From Vallitalea okinawensis (lineage in GTDB: Bacteria; Bacillota; Clostridia; Lachnospirales; PQDH01): a stretch of DNA of 64,000 nt. The notes below the pieces were generated by a model. The model was not told the DNA's origin. It made no database searches and saw only the letters and a list, made by a program, of their open reading frames with translations. Shown in pieces: positions 46,394 through 54,996 of the stretch. The stretch is taken from contig NZ_PQDH01000001.1 of assembly GCF_002964605.1 (NCBI RefSeq), forward strand, positions 930,001 to 994,000. Reading direction: 5' to 3'. A program made the position numbers and the translations under genes. The number at the start of each line of letters is the position of its first letter. The stretch's first letter is position 1.

Positions 46394-49168
46394 ATGGGGA
46401 AAAAGAAAGGAAAAACTAATTTTAATAAGTCACAACGTTTTAATTTTGCTTTAACTTGGGGAGATGTGGATGGTAGAGAGTACAGACAAGAAATCCTAGA
46501 TCTTGCAAACAAAATCGGAAGAACAAAGGCTGGAACGGGCAGGGAGGCAATTCCTTTTGGTCCTGAATACTATGCACTTGCTCCTATACTTAATGAATAT
46601 CAAGCGAAAATTGCATTGCATTTGGAATTCCGTCAAAAACTGAGTGCAGAAGATGTTGTCAACACATCAGGTGAGCCATACGATAAGGTAAAAGAAGCAT
46701 TGGATTATATCGCTTGGGCTGGTGTTGCCTTTGTTAATACAATCGAAGGAGTCGATATGTATTGGCAAGATATCTTTGTCCCAGGTCACTTGGAAATGAT
46801 TAATAACAACAAAGAACTGGTTGCCAAACATCCAGAAGTGGCTGAAGCCTTCTACTATTTTGGAAGTAAAAGAGGTCCTATGGCAGCTGGCATCATGCCC
46901 GTTGGTGCAGGTCCCATGCGTGTACTGCCTATTGAAAGGTCTATTGATGGAAATTCGAGAAAAGCTACCTATGAAGAATTGTCAAAACATTTAAACGAAG
47001 CTAATGTTTTTTCTGTATCTGATTGTTCCTGTAGAACCTCTCGTGAAGAGATGGGAGAAGGTTGCGGCCACTTAAAAGAAGAAATGTGTATTCAATTAGG
47101 TCATGCTGCTGAGTACTACATCAAAACAGGACGTGGACGGGAAATCACTAGAGATGAAGCTTTTGAGATTATAAAAAGAGCTGAAGATAATGGTTTGATG
47201 CACTCTATTCCAAATTTAGATGAGCCGGGACACACCCATGCCATTTGTAACTGCTGTGGATGTGGTTGCTATGCTATGAGACTTGCCAATGAGTATGTCA
47301 ATAATGATATTGTAAGATCCAATTATAAATCAGTCGTAGATGAGTCTAAATGTGTTGCTTGTGGCGAGTGCGTAGATGTTTGTCCAACAAATGCTTTAAG
47401 ACTTGGACAAAAACTATGCTCCAAAGAACCAATCGATGAAAAGATAATTAAAGTAACACCTAGAAATACAGAGTGGTCAGAAGATAGATGGAACAGGGAT
47501 TACAGAGTTAACAGAAAGAATACTTTAGACTCTGGAACAGCCCCATGTATTACCAATTGCCCTGCACACATTCCTGTACAAGGTTATGTTAAGCTAGCTT
47601 CTCAAGGCAAATATACGGAAGCCTTAGAATTGATTAAAAAGCATAATCCACTTCCAGCAGTTTGTGGACGTGTTTGCCCAAGATTATGTGAGGAAGACTG
47701 TACTCGTGGTGATATTGATGAAGCAGTTGCCGTTGATGATATCAAGAAGTTTATCGCAGAACAGGATTTAAACCAAAATATTCGTTACATACCGAGAAAA
47801 AGGCATGACTACAGTGACAAAAAGATTGCCATTATCGGAGGAGGTCCATCTGGGTTAACATGTGCATATGATCTGTCCATTGATGGGTACGATGTCACCG
47901 TATTCGAAAAAGAAAATAAACCAGGTGGCATGTTAGCATTTGGAATACCATCCTATAGACTGGAAAAAGATGTGATAGAAGCAGAAATTGATGTACTAAG
48001 GGAAATGGGTGTTAAGTTCAAAACTGGTGTTGAAGTTGGAAAAGATGTGTCCATTAGGGAACTTAGAGACAAAGGTTTTAATGCATTCTATGTTGCTATA
48101 GGTGCCGGGTCAGGTAGAAAACTAGGGCTAGAAGGCGAAGATGCCAGTGAAGTAATAAGCGGAGTGGATTTTCTTCGAACAATTAACTTATCAGAAGCAA
48201 CCAAGGTGGAAGGTAAAGTAGCTGTCATCGGTGGAGGTAACGTTGCTATTGATGTTGCCAGATCTGCTGCTAGGCTAAAGAGTGTTGTACAAACAGATAT
48301 TTATTGCTTGGAAGCAAGAGAGAATATGCCTGCTCATGCTGAGGAAGTCAAAGAGGCATTAGAGGAAGATGTGATCATCAACAATTCCTGGGGTCCAACA
48401 AGGATTATAACAGAAAAAGGTCAGGTCACAGGTGTTGAATTCAAACGTTGTCTTTCAGTATTCGATACTGATGGCAAATTCAATCCACAGTTTGATGAAA
48501 CAGATAAGAAAATCATTACATGTGACTATGTGTTATTATCAGTAGGTCAAACTTTCAATTACGGAAATCTGCTAGAAGGTGAAGATGTAAAACTAACCAA
48601 TCGGAATACCATTGACGTTAATACCGTTACACTTCAAAGTTCAAAAACTGATATTTTTGCAGGTGGAGATGTCGCCAGTGGTCCAAGACTTGCCATTGAT
48701 GCCATAGCAGCAGGTAAAGAGGCTGCCGTCTCTATTCACAGATTTGTGCAAAAAGGTCAGTCACTGATATTTGGTAGAGATACACATTCTTATAAGGTTT
48801 TTGATAAAGATAACCTAGCTGAACCCCAAGGATATGATGGTGCCGTAAGACAAAGAATTGGTCATGTAGATGGTAATGTATCAAGAACAACTTTTAAGGA
48901 CTTAAGAGGTATCTTAACTGAAGAACAAATTAAGAAAGAAACCGCAAGATGCCTAGGTTGTGGTGCCACTAAAACGGATGAATACTTATGTGTTGGATGT
49001 GGTGCATGTACACTGAAGTGTAAATTTGATGCGATAAAGCTTGAAAAAGTTCATGATGTAAAAGGCTTTGAAATTGAAAACTTGCCGAAGGCTGTCATCA
49101 AGAAAGCTGTAGGTAGAAAAGTCAAAATTATGGTCAACAAAATCAATCCTTTTACAGAAACAAGATGA
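46394..49168 (+). CDS. Large Fe-S/FAD NAD(P)-binding oxidoreductase (GltD/NfnB-like, multi-domain)
   Basis: This 924-residue protein is built in blocks. Residues 1-200 are a winged-helix-like head. Residues 205-300 hold a cysteine-rich domain (CSCR at 211, CNCCGCGC at 285-292), and 315-335 a ferredoxin motif CVACGECVDVCP. Residues 380-470 form a GltD-type iron-sulfur region (CITNC, CGRVCPRLC), 476-800 an FAD/NAD(P) oxidoreductase core (GGGPSG, GGGNVAID), and about 855-885 a second ferredoxin-like motif (CLGCG, CVGCGACTLKC). It probably moves electrons between NAD(P)H and ferredoxin or another carrier. It lies between hypB and hypA with 4 and 30-base gaps. Confidence 0.88.
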   Translation: MGKKKGKTNFNKSQRFNFALTWGDVDGREYRQEILDLANKIGRTKAGTGREAIPFGPEYYALAPILNEYQAKIALHLEFRQKLSAEDVVNTSGEPYDKVKEALDYIAWAGVAFVNTIEGVDMYWQDIFVPGHLEMINNNKELVAKHPEVAEAFYYFGSKRGPMAAGIMPVGAGPMRVLPIERSIDGNSRKATYEELSKHLNEANVFSVSDCSCRTSREEMGEGCGHLKEEMCIQLGHAAEYYIKTGRGREITRDEAFEIIKRAEDNGLMHSIPNLDEPGHTHAICNCCGCGCYAMRLANEYVNNDIVRSNYKSVVDESKCVACGECVDVCPTNALRLGQKLCSKEPIDEKIIKVTPRNTEWSEDRWNRDYRVNRKNTLDSGTAPCITNCPAHIPVQGYVKLASQGKYTEALELIKKHNPLPAVCGRVCPRLCEEDCTRGDIDEAVAVDDIKKFIAEQDLNQNIRYIPRKRHDYSDKKIAIIGGGPSGLTCAYDLSIDGYDVTVFEKENKPGGMLAFGIPSYRLEKDVIEAEIDVLREMGVKFKTGVEVGKDVSIRELRDKGFNAFYVAIGAGSGRKLGLEGEDASEVISGVDFLRTINLSEATKVEGKVAVIGGGNVAIDVARSAARLKSVVQTDIYCLEARENMPAHAEEVKEALEEDVIINNSWGPTRIITEKGQVTGVEFKRCLSVFDTDGKFNPQFDETDKKIITCDYVLLSVGQTFNYGNLLEGEDVKLTNRNTIDVNTVTLQSSKTDIFAGGDVASGPRLAIDAIAAGKEAAVSIHRFVQKGQSLIFGRDTHSYKVFDKDNLAEPQGYDGAVRQRIGHVDGNVSRTTFKDLRGILTEEQIKKETARCLGCGATKTDEYLCVGCGACTLKCKFDAIKLEKVHDVKGFEIENLPKAVIKKAVGRKVKIMVNKINPFTETR

Positions 49169-49198
49169 TATAATCCAAAGAAATTGAGGTATCGTGTC

Positions 49199-49540
49199 AT
49201 GCATGAATTAGGTATCGTTTACGAAGTTATTAACATCGTTGATCGCTTCGTACAGGAAAATCAACTAATAAAAGTCGATAAAATCGTATTGGAGGTTGGA
49301 CAATTATCTCAGGCTATTCCTAGATTTCTTGAAGAATGCTATCCAGCAGCAGTTAGTGAAACTGCCTATGAAGACACAAAGTTGGAGATCATTGTCCTTC
49401 CAGCCAATGCAAAATGTAAAACTTGCAATGAAGTCTATAATATCATAGAACATCGAAAAATCTGTCCTGAATGTCGTGGGGATGATTATGAGTTAATCTC
49501 AGGACAAGAATTTAACATCAAAGAAATTGTAGCATGTTAA
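49199..49540 (+). CDS. hypA: Hydrogenase nickel-insertion protein HypA
   Basis: The start was fixed at MHELG, because HypA uses Met1-His2 to bind nickel. A longer frame from 49184 would bury this. The protein is about 113 residues and also has the zinc site of four cysteines in CKTCNEVYNIIEHRKICPEC. It partners HypB for nickel delivery. It ends 54 bases before the membrane-protein gene, in the same operon. Confidence 0.95.
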   Translation: MHELGIVYEVINIVDRFVQENQLIKVDKIVLEVGQLSQAIPRFLEECYPAAVSETAYEDTKLEIIVLPANAKCKTCNEVYNIIEHRKICPECRGDDYELISGQEFNIKEIVAC

Positions 49541-49594
49541 CAAAATTACGACGTGCTTAATCAATAAGAGGGGTTTGAAAAAGGAGGTTTTATC

Positions 49595-50521
49595 ATGGGG
49601 TTAGTACCTGAAGGTTTAACAGTAGGTAGTGTTGTTATATTTATTTTATTTGTAGCCGTATTGTTAGGAGTAAATGAGGTTACCAGAAGATCAAAAGTAC
49701 TATCCATAGCGGTGTACTGTGTCCTCCCTGTAGTATTGGCAGTATTGGTATTCATTGGTGTACTGGGTTCACCAACGGGAAGAACATGGTTTGGTTGGGT
49801 TAAGGTCGTATCTGCATTAATAGGTGTTTACGGCTTTTTGCTAATCCGATTCACCAGACTGGGCAAAAGAAAATTTGCTGCTATATTTCCTGTAACCATT
49901 TTATCACTGAACATTGCAGAAGCGGTATATAGAGAATTTGAAGTATTTGCAACCTATAAAATATTGGAAGTCGATGCGGGAGGAATCCTTATCCAAGGTG
50001 GCGTCTGGAATATTCTGAATGCAGTAGCAGGAATTCTATGTATTGTGACCTTAACAGGATTTGTAGGTATCAAAGTATCACGAGATCAATCAAGAGATAT
50101 GGTTTGGCCAGATATGACCTGGATGTATATTATCGGTTATACATTATGGAATCTTGCTTATGTTTACAATTGTATTTCAACACGGTCAATGTATGCTGGG
50201 TTTGGTATCTTATTAGCTGCACTCATTGCAGAATATATATTTAAAAGAGGGGTGTGGCTTCAGCACAGAGCTCAAATTCTATCCTTTTATGCCATGTTCT
50301 CTTTGTCCATTGATTATCAACAAAATGAGCTATTTCAAATACTGCCTGCATATAACGTAAGTGGCTTGATGACCATAAGTATTATAGCATTTATATTTAA
50401 TGTAGGCGTATTCGCTTATATGATGTTCATCATCATAAGGGATAGAAAGAATCCACTGAAAGAAGAAATATATTCCTTTACAAAATATTATAAGAAAAGC
50501 ATGTCAGTCAATAACCTATAA
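49595..50521 (+). CDS. Polytopic membrane protein of unknown function (DUF5692-like)
   Basis: This 308-residue protein has about nine hydrophobic segments, with conserved-looking aromatic/charged positions such as RTWFGWVKV, NIAEAVYREFEV, DMVWPDMTWMYIIGYTLWNLAYVYN and LSIDYQQNELFQILP. It seems to belong to the uncharacterised DUF5692-type family, a guess from memory. Its place after hypA suggests it could couple the oxidoreductase to the membrane or transport something needed by it, but no transporter signature was seen. A TGAAAAAGGAGG site precedes the start. Confidence 0.72.
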   Translation: MGLVPEGLTVGSVVIFILFVAVLLGVNEVTRRSKVLSIAVYCVLPVVLAVLVFIGVLGSPTGRTWFGWVKVVSALIGVYGFLLIRFTRLGKRKFAAIFPVTILSLNIAEAVYREFEVFATYKILEVDAGGILIQGGVWNILNAVAGILCIVTLTGFVGIKVSRDQSRDMVWPDMTWMYIIGYTLWNLAYVYNCISTRSMYAGFGILLAALIAEYIFKRGVWLQHRAQILSFYAMFSLSIDYQQNELFQILPAYNVSGLMTISIIAFIFNVGVFAYMMFIIIRDRKNPLKEEIYSFTKYYKKSMSVNNL

Positions 50522-50614
50522 GTATAATTCTACATATATATGTGTATAGTAATTGTACAATAATTTCCTAACTTCGTGAAATTAAGCCACATCTCATTAC
50601 CATATTAATGTTTA

Positions 50615-50664
50615 AAACTGCCGTTGCTTAGAGTACTGTTTTAAGTATTTGGTAGCGGCAGTTT
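50615..50664 (+). terminator. Stem-loop after the membrane protein gene
   Basis: AAACTGCCG (50615-50623) pairs with CGGCAGTTT (50656-50664), followed by a mildly T-rich tail. It could end the hyp operon, though the loop is long (32 bases). Confidence 0.55.
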
Positions 50665-50759
50665 CTATTTATCCTTTTATAATATCAACTACTACTATAT
50701 TTGCATTATAATTTTCATATTTAAGAACCTGGTCGCATATTTCATGAGTCGATCATGAC

Positions 50760-50969
50760 TCAAAACTTTAACTTCCATTTATAACAAGCATCACCACTAA
50801 CTCTATAAGCCTCTTTTATTTCCTCATATTCGTTTGCAAATTGTTTTAAGCGATAGTGATCATTTCCTTTTATATACAATGTTACAAATGCTATAATAAG
50901 TCCTTGTTTATTGGCATCTACTTTGATTGTATATGATTTAATAAGTTTTCTTTTAATAATCTTAGTATT
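50760..50969 (-). pseudogene. Remnant of an Lrp/AsnC-family regulator (C-terminal domain only)
   Basis: Reading the minus strand gives about 70 codons without a start. The segment IKRKLIKSYTIKVDANKQG, then AFVTLYIKG, then EAYRVSGDACYKWKL, matches the regulatory (RAM) domain of Lrp/AsnC proteins. The N-terminal HTH is absent and an in-frame stop lies just before the matching part. The gene is therefore probably a dead fragment. The call rests on pattern recognition, not a search. Confidence 0.65.
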
Positions 50970-51025
50970 TTAAAATCGATTTCATGTGATAATAACTATC
51001 TAGTTTACTTGATAACAAAATAATG

Positions 51026-51055
51026 TTGCTGAATCAAATTAATCTATCGTATAAT
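51026..51055 (+). promoter_or_regulatory. Candidate promoter of the LytTR gene
   Basis: TTGCTG (51026-51031) and TATAAT (51050-51055) are spaced by 18 bp, 20 bases before the LytTR start codon, so the transcript leader is very short. Confidence 0.55.
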
Positions 51056-51075
51056 GGTTCCAGGTGGTGTGTATA

Positions 51076-51525
51076 ATGAAAGTGAAATTGATTTGTAATG
51101 AAAAATCAAGAGCTGTGTTGACAGAAACGTTGAAACAACATCAAATAACTATAGATGAACAGGCGAATCTTATTCTAAGTGAGAGGGATATGTATCATAG
51201 AGAATACTTTTCTGGTAAAGTTCATGACAGTATTTCGGTAATAAAAAGATCTGAGATAGTCTTTTTCGAAGCGATTGGTAATGATGTTTTTTGTATAACT
51301 AGAGAGGGTCGTTACAAAGTGGAAAAGAAACTTTATGAGTTAGAGAGTATGTTATTTCAACATTCCTTTATTCGTGTCAACAAGTCTTATATCATCAATA
51401 TTTTAAAGATTGAAGAAATCATACCATGGATTGGGTCAAAGTATATTTTAAAGATGATTAATGGTGACGAAATTGATGTAACTAGAACATATTATCGTGG
51501 CTTTAAAGCCATGCTAGGCTTATAG
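51076..51525 (+). CDS. LytTR-domain DNA-binding regulator
   Basis: The start ATG at 51076 follows AGGTGGTG; an upstream GTG at 51064 is inside the site. The protein is about 149 residues: a short N-terminal region then a LytTR domain (SVIKRSEIVFFEAIGNDVFCITREGRY; FIRVNKSYIINILKIEEI; GDEIDVTRTYYRGFKAMLGL). There is no receiver domain. LytTR proteins of this stand-alone kind are usually paired with a small DUF3021 membrane protein, which is the very next gene, and often control it. Confidence 0.92.
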   Translation: MKVKLICNEKSRAVLTETLKQHQITIDEQANLILSERDMYHREYFSGKVHDSISVIKRSEIVFFEAIGNDVFCITREGRYKVEKKLYELESMLFQHSFIRVNKSYIINILKIEEIIPWIGSKYILKMINGDEIDVTRTYYRGFKAMLGL

Positions 51526-51534
51526 GAGGACAAT

Positions 51535-51939
51535 ATGAGAAAAGAAATGTTATTCAAGTACCTATTGGTTGGTATTTTTATATACTTAATTAATCTTTTT
51601 TATTTAATGCCTCATCGACTCCCTAGATTTTTATCAATCATCATTTTTGTTATTCTTCTAGGTACAGTAATTGAAAGATTATACTATTACATGTTAACGA
51701 GAAAAAAGATTAGACTATTTGGACGTTTGTTGATTACAATTCCAGTTAGTGTACTATTTATGTTATTGCTTAGATACATTACTGGACAGTTTAATGGCTA
51801 TCATTTATACGTAGTTGCGTTAACGATTATTAGTGGAATAATCTTGGATCAAGTTAATTATCAAGTCTATAAACATAATCATGATCAAGTAAACAAACAG
51901 TTGGATATTATAAAGATGAACACAACTCATCTAGAGTAA
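51535..51939 (+). CDS. Small four-helix membrane protein, DUF3021-like
   Basis: This 134-residue protein has four hydrophobic segments in DUF3021 style and starts 9 bases after the LytTR gene. DUF3021 proteins are almost always the partner of a LytTR regulator, so it may sense or modulate membrane stress or act with the regulator. The family call is by context and topology, since the sequence itself is not strongly diagnostic. Confidence 0.75.
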   Translation: MRKEMLFKYLLVGIFIYLINLFYLMPHRLPRFLSIIIFVILLGTVIERLYYYMLTRKKIRLFGRLLITIPVSVLFMLLLRYITGQFNGYHLYVVALTIISGIILDQVNYQVYKHNHDQVNKQLDIIKMNTTHLE

Positions 51940-51985
51940 ATGCATCTCAAATGGTGTATATGGCAACTTATAAAGATTTAAGTAC

Positions 51986-52025
51986 AAAACCTCCTAACTC
52001 AACTAGAATTGAGTTAGGAGGTTTT
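51986..52025 (+). terminator. Strong hairpin between the LytTR/DUF3021 pair and the propeller gene
   Basis: A perfect 17-bp stem (51986-52002, AAAACCTCCTAACTCAA) pairs with 52009-52025, with a 6-base loop and TTTT at its end. It is most likely a terminator. Confidence 0.75.
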
Positions 52026-52061
52026 GTATGAAAGAATTATTAAATGTAATGGAGGTTAGAT

Positions 52062-53285
52062 ATGTTATTAAGTGATGTTGCAAATTTATTATTTGCAAGT
52101 TTATTAATTACAGGATTGTATTTGGTAATAAAATTCATTAACATGCCAAATCAGATTGCTCAAAAGAGAAACCATTCAAGAAGTGGATTAATTAAGGTTC
52201 TTAGTTGGTGTGGATTAATTTCTTTTGGATTATTGTGGGTAGTTGCTTTAATGGTTGTCTTGATGCCATATGACGATTCATTAAAGAGAATAGTAAAAAA
52301 TTTAAAAAAACATCCAGTGAGTATGATTTTTCATACTGTTGTAATCGGGATATTTGTATTTTCAACATTCGGTGTTATGCAATTTGTTATTCCTCCGCAG
52401 CAAACGGTAGATGCAACATTATTGGAGGAAGCTTCATATCAAGAGGCTAAATTACTGGGTAGAATTGAAAATGATACTATAGTTGAAGCAAGTGGTATTA
52501 GCCGTTCACATCGCAGAGATGATTTATTCTGGGTTCATAATGACAGTAATAATGAAGAATTACTATATGCAGTTGGACTTGATGGTGAAGATATGGGTTC
52601 ATTTAGAATTGATGGCGTAACCATGAATGACTGGGAAGCAATGGCATCATATGAGATTGATGATATACCATACATTGTTATTGCAGATGTTGGTGACAAT
52701 GAGGGGGGGAGACAATACTATAATTTGTATGGAGTTGTTGAACCAGAAGTTGTGCCAGGGCAAGGTGAGACAAACATTGATCTTGCTTGGCATATGAGGT
52801 TTCAATATGAAGATGGTCCTAGAAATTGTGAGTCGATGGCGATTGATGAAACAAGTAATGAAATTCTTTTCATAAGTAAATATGATGTACCACATCGACT
52901 ATATAGTATTCCATTACCAGAAGTATCTAGTGAGGTAACTGATGATCTTGTTGAAGCAAAATTTGTAACAGAAATTACGACAGTCCCTCAACCAGATATA
53001 TTTGAGACGATTACTCATTATCCAAAAGGTGTAAACAATGGTAAAACAACATCCTTTGATATATCCGCAGATGGTAAAAAAGCAATTGTCCTAACTTACA
53101 CAAATGCTTATATCTATGAGCGAGACGTAAATGAAGATTGGTCAAATGCATTTAGTAGATTACCAAAGAAAGTTGCTATTCCTGTACGAAGTGAAGCAGC
53201 TGGATTTTTAAATGATAATCAAACATTTTTCATAATTCCAGAACATGGTGATGTACCGTTATATCGATTTGATGCTATGAATTAA
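52062..53285 (+). CDS. Membrane-anchored beta-propeller-like protein of unknown function
   Basis: This 407-residue protein has three hydrophobic segments in its first 130 residues (about 8-27, 45-70 and 90-110). A C-terminal region of about 270 residues follows, predicted to be extracellular. That part has propeller-like repeats (EASGISRSHRRDDLFWVHNDSNN; GDMG-type turn; MNDWEAMASYEIDDIPYIVIADVGDN; CESMAIDETSNEILFISK). The phrases resemble bacterial proteins of the esterase-like or LVIVD propeller type. It has a GGAGG site and no obvious operon partner. Function is unknown. Confidence 0.7.
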   Translation: MLLSDVANLLFASLLITGLYLVIKFINMPNQIAQKRNHSRSGLIKVLSWCGLISFGLLWVVALMVVLMPYDDSLKRIVKNLKKHPVSMIFHTVVIGIFVFSTFGVMQFVIPPQQTVDATLLEEASYQEAKLLGRIENDTIVEASGISRSHRRDDLFWVHNDSNNEELLYAVGLDGEDMGSFRIDGVTMNDWEAMASYEIDDIPYIVIADVGDNEGGRQYYNLYGVVEPEVVPGQGETNIDLAWHMRFQYEDGPRNCESMAIDETSNEILFISKYDVPHRLYSIPLPEVSSEVTDDLVEAKFVTEITTVPQPDIFETITHYPKGVNNGKTTSFDISADGKKAIVLTYTNAYIYERDVNEDWSNAFSRLPKKVAIPVRSEAAGFLNDNQTFFIIPEHGDVPLYRFDAMN

Positions 53286-53366
53286 GCCAATATTGACCGA
53301 AAATCAAAGGATCTTGAAGACGCTGGTATTCAAGATTCTTTGATTATTCTTTAATGTAAGACTTTA

Positions 53367-54068
53367 TTAAATTTCGTCAGATTTAAAATTATAGGGTGAA
53401 ATATAGATATTCTTCTTTTTATCCATTGAAGCAAAGAATATCTCGCCATAGTCATTATAGCCTTCCTTCTTCACTAATTTAAGCATTTCATCTTTGTTTA
53501 TGCCAATAACTTTTAAATTTTTATTTTCTAATTTACCGTCTAGAATAACGGTATAGGTTAGTTCCTCTTGTTCAATTTGACAGTCTGTATCTTTTTTCAC
53601 TAGAGGTTGAGCAAAACTTTTTTTTAATATAGACAGTTCCCCATCGGGTTCTAAGATAGCGTATCTCACTTCATTAATATCAAAAACATTATTTTGTCTT
53701 AATAGAGTAAGGACTTCATCAATGGAGTACTTAATGCTCTTTATATTCTCATAAACCATCTTACCGTCTTGAACAACAATAATTGGTTGAAATGATGTTA
53801 ATTTTCTAAAAGTCTTTGATTTCAAATAAAAAACGTTCATAATTCTTTGGAATAAAAAAGTCATAACAATAGCAAAAATAATATGGAAATGAGGAAGGTC
53901 GGGTTCAGCAATATCAGCCCCAGTAATTGATCCTATTACTATAATTGTCAATAAATCAAAAACAGGTAGTTCACCAATAGTACGCCTCCCTGAAATAATA
54001 AGTGCAGAAATTAATAATACAAGCATTATTGTTACTACTCTAAATCCAATTGTAATGTATATATCCAT
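53367..54068 (-). CDS. DUF421 (YetF-like) membrane protein
   Basis: This 233-residue protein has N-terminal membrane helices (IYITIGFRVVTIMLVLLISALIISGRR) and a cytoplasmic DUF421 domain (FQPIIVVQDGKMVYENIKSIKYSIDEVLTLLRQNNVFDINEVRYAILEPDGELSI). YetF-like proteins are linked with spore or membrane biology but are poorly understood. It is a lone gene with a GGAG site. Confidence 0.92.
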   Translation of the reverse strand: MDIYITIGFRVVTIMLVLLISALIISGRRTIGELPVFDLLTIIVIGSITGADIAEPDLPHFHIIFAIVMTFLFQRIMNVFYLKSKTFRKLTSFQPIIVVQDGKMVYENIKSIKYSIDEVLTLLRQNNVFDINEVRYAILEPDGELSILKKSFAQPLVKKDTDCQIEQEELTYTVILDGKLENKNLKVIGINKDEMLKLVKKEGYNDYGEIFFASMDKKKNIYISPYNFKSDEI

Positions 54069-54197
54069 ATTAACTGCTCCTCTTTTGTAGCATGATTATT
54101 TATAAATCTTATTTTCTACTAATCTAAATGAAAATACTCCTCCAAAGGATAGTTTTATTAAATTACTCTACGCCCTATTTGAGGTAGGATGTTTTAA

Positions 54198-54226
54198 TTG
54201 ACACACTCATACCTTTTTCATATAAT
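54198..54226 (+). promoter_or_regulatory. Strong promoter before the small ORF and CD3324-family gene
   Basis: TTGACA (54198-54203) and TATAAT (54221-54226) are spaced by exactly 17 bp. The expected start lies only a few bases before an AAGGAGTG ribosome binding site for the 36-residue reading frame. Confidence 0.85.
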
Positions 54227-54249
54227 CATAATAATAAGGAGTGTTAAAA

Positions 54250-54360
54250 ATGAATAATAAGATTAAAGCTTTTAAAAGAAATAAAACTCTACGCAAAGTC
54301 TGTAGATACTACAATGGCGATAGTTGTGTAGGGGTATATAGTAGTAATATCGCCTTTTAA
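54250..54360 (+). CDS. Possible 36-residue leader peptide
   Basis: A short ATG frame with AAGGAG and 6-8 base spacing encodes 36 residues: a basic N-terminal half (KIKAFKRNKTLRKVCRYY) and a short tail ending SSNIAF with a second Cys. It lies directly behind a consensus promoter and overlaps RNA stems at 54294-54385. It could be an attenuation-type leader peptide for the CD3324-family gene, a small bioactive peptide, or just untranslated sequence. Confidence 0.5.
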   Translation: MNNKIKAFKRNKTLRKVCRYYNGDSCVGVYSSNIAF

Positions 54361-54385
54361 TTAGATAACATATAAACAGACTTTG
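54294..54385 (+). promoter_or_regulatory. Folded RNA element with possible pseudoknot
   Basis: Three pairings are visible: CAAAGTCTGT (54294-54303) with 54376-54385; GGCGATA (54316-54322) with 54348-54354; TACTAC (54307-54312) with GTAGTA (54341-54346). The last two cross, so they are either a pseudoknot or alternative folds. The TATCGCC arm is followed by TTTTAA. The element spans the end of the small ORF and lies before the CD3324-family gene. Confidence 0.45.
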
Positions 54386-54428
54386 TTTCCTTAATAATCC
54401 AATACAATTTTAAGGAGCGGAGTTTTAA

Positions 54429-54698
54429 ATGAATTATATCAATGCAAAAAAGATCTTACCCGATCATTTAATCAAAGAAATTCAAGGATATATTCAAGGA
54501 GGCTATGTCTATATACCTTCTCAAGCCGAAAAGCGAAAGGGTTGGGGAGAAAAGTCAGGTAGCCGAGAATATCTCAATAATCGAAATGAAGCTATTCGTA
54601 ATAAGTATAGCAATGGAAATACAATAGCGAACCTGTCTAAAGAGTATTTTCTATCAGTGGATAGTATTAAAAAAATAATATATACCAAAAGTGAATAA
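54429..54698 (+). CDS. CD3324-family small protein (Mor-like HTH)
   Basis: This 89-residue protein matches the CD3324-type family as recalled: ILPDHLIKEIQGYIQGGYVYIPSQAEKRKGWGEKSGSREYLNNRNEAI, then an HTH-like C-terminus (NLSKEYFLSVDSIKKIIY) of the Mor-activator type. Such proteins are common in Clostridia and have unknown targets. A TAAGGAGCGG site precedes the start. It ends before a hairpin terminator. Confidence 0.85.
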   Translation: MNYINAKKILPDHLIKEIQGYIQGGYVYIPSQAEKRKGWGEKSGSREYLNNRNEAIRNKYSNGNTIANLSKEYFLSVDSIKKIIYTKSE

Positions 54699-54705
54699 GT
54701 TTATA

Positions 54706-54753
54706 GGGCAACTACCTCCTAGATATTAAATCCTCTCTAGGGGAATTGCCCTT
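54706..54753 (+). terminator. Intrinsic terminator of the CD3324-family gene
   Basis: AGGGCAA (54706-54712) pairs with TTGCCCT (54747-54753), with an inner CCTAGA/TCTAGG pairing. Confidence 0.7.
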
Positions 54754-54996
54754 GTTTATATCTTTCAGAAAATAAACTTCTTAATAGATCATTTTTATTT
54801 TGTCATTAACTTTTCCTATTTTAGGAATTGATCCACTTTTATGGTCTTCAAAGAACTCTGCTATTTATCACCTTTATTCTAGTAGATAATATTTCTGAAG
54901 AAGAAGTTTTTGATCATTCAATATCAAAAATTGCATTTATTTTAAAACCTTATGAGATCAACTGAATACTAGCTAAAGATCTTTAATCTAAAGCAT

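Larger units (their letters stand above)
50522..51075. other. Intergenic stretch of 550 bases with hairpin, pseudogene remnant and promoter
   Basis: This stretch contains the stem-loop at 50615-50664, the Lrp-like remnant at 50760-50969 and a promoter at 51026-51055, each listed separately. No intact gene was found. Confidence 0.7.

Noticed and set aside
50615-50664. Integron attC-like or attachment site
   Set aside because: It is a simple stem with a 32-base loop; no core sites, no integrase gene and no cassette array are nearby, so a terminator is a simpler reading.
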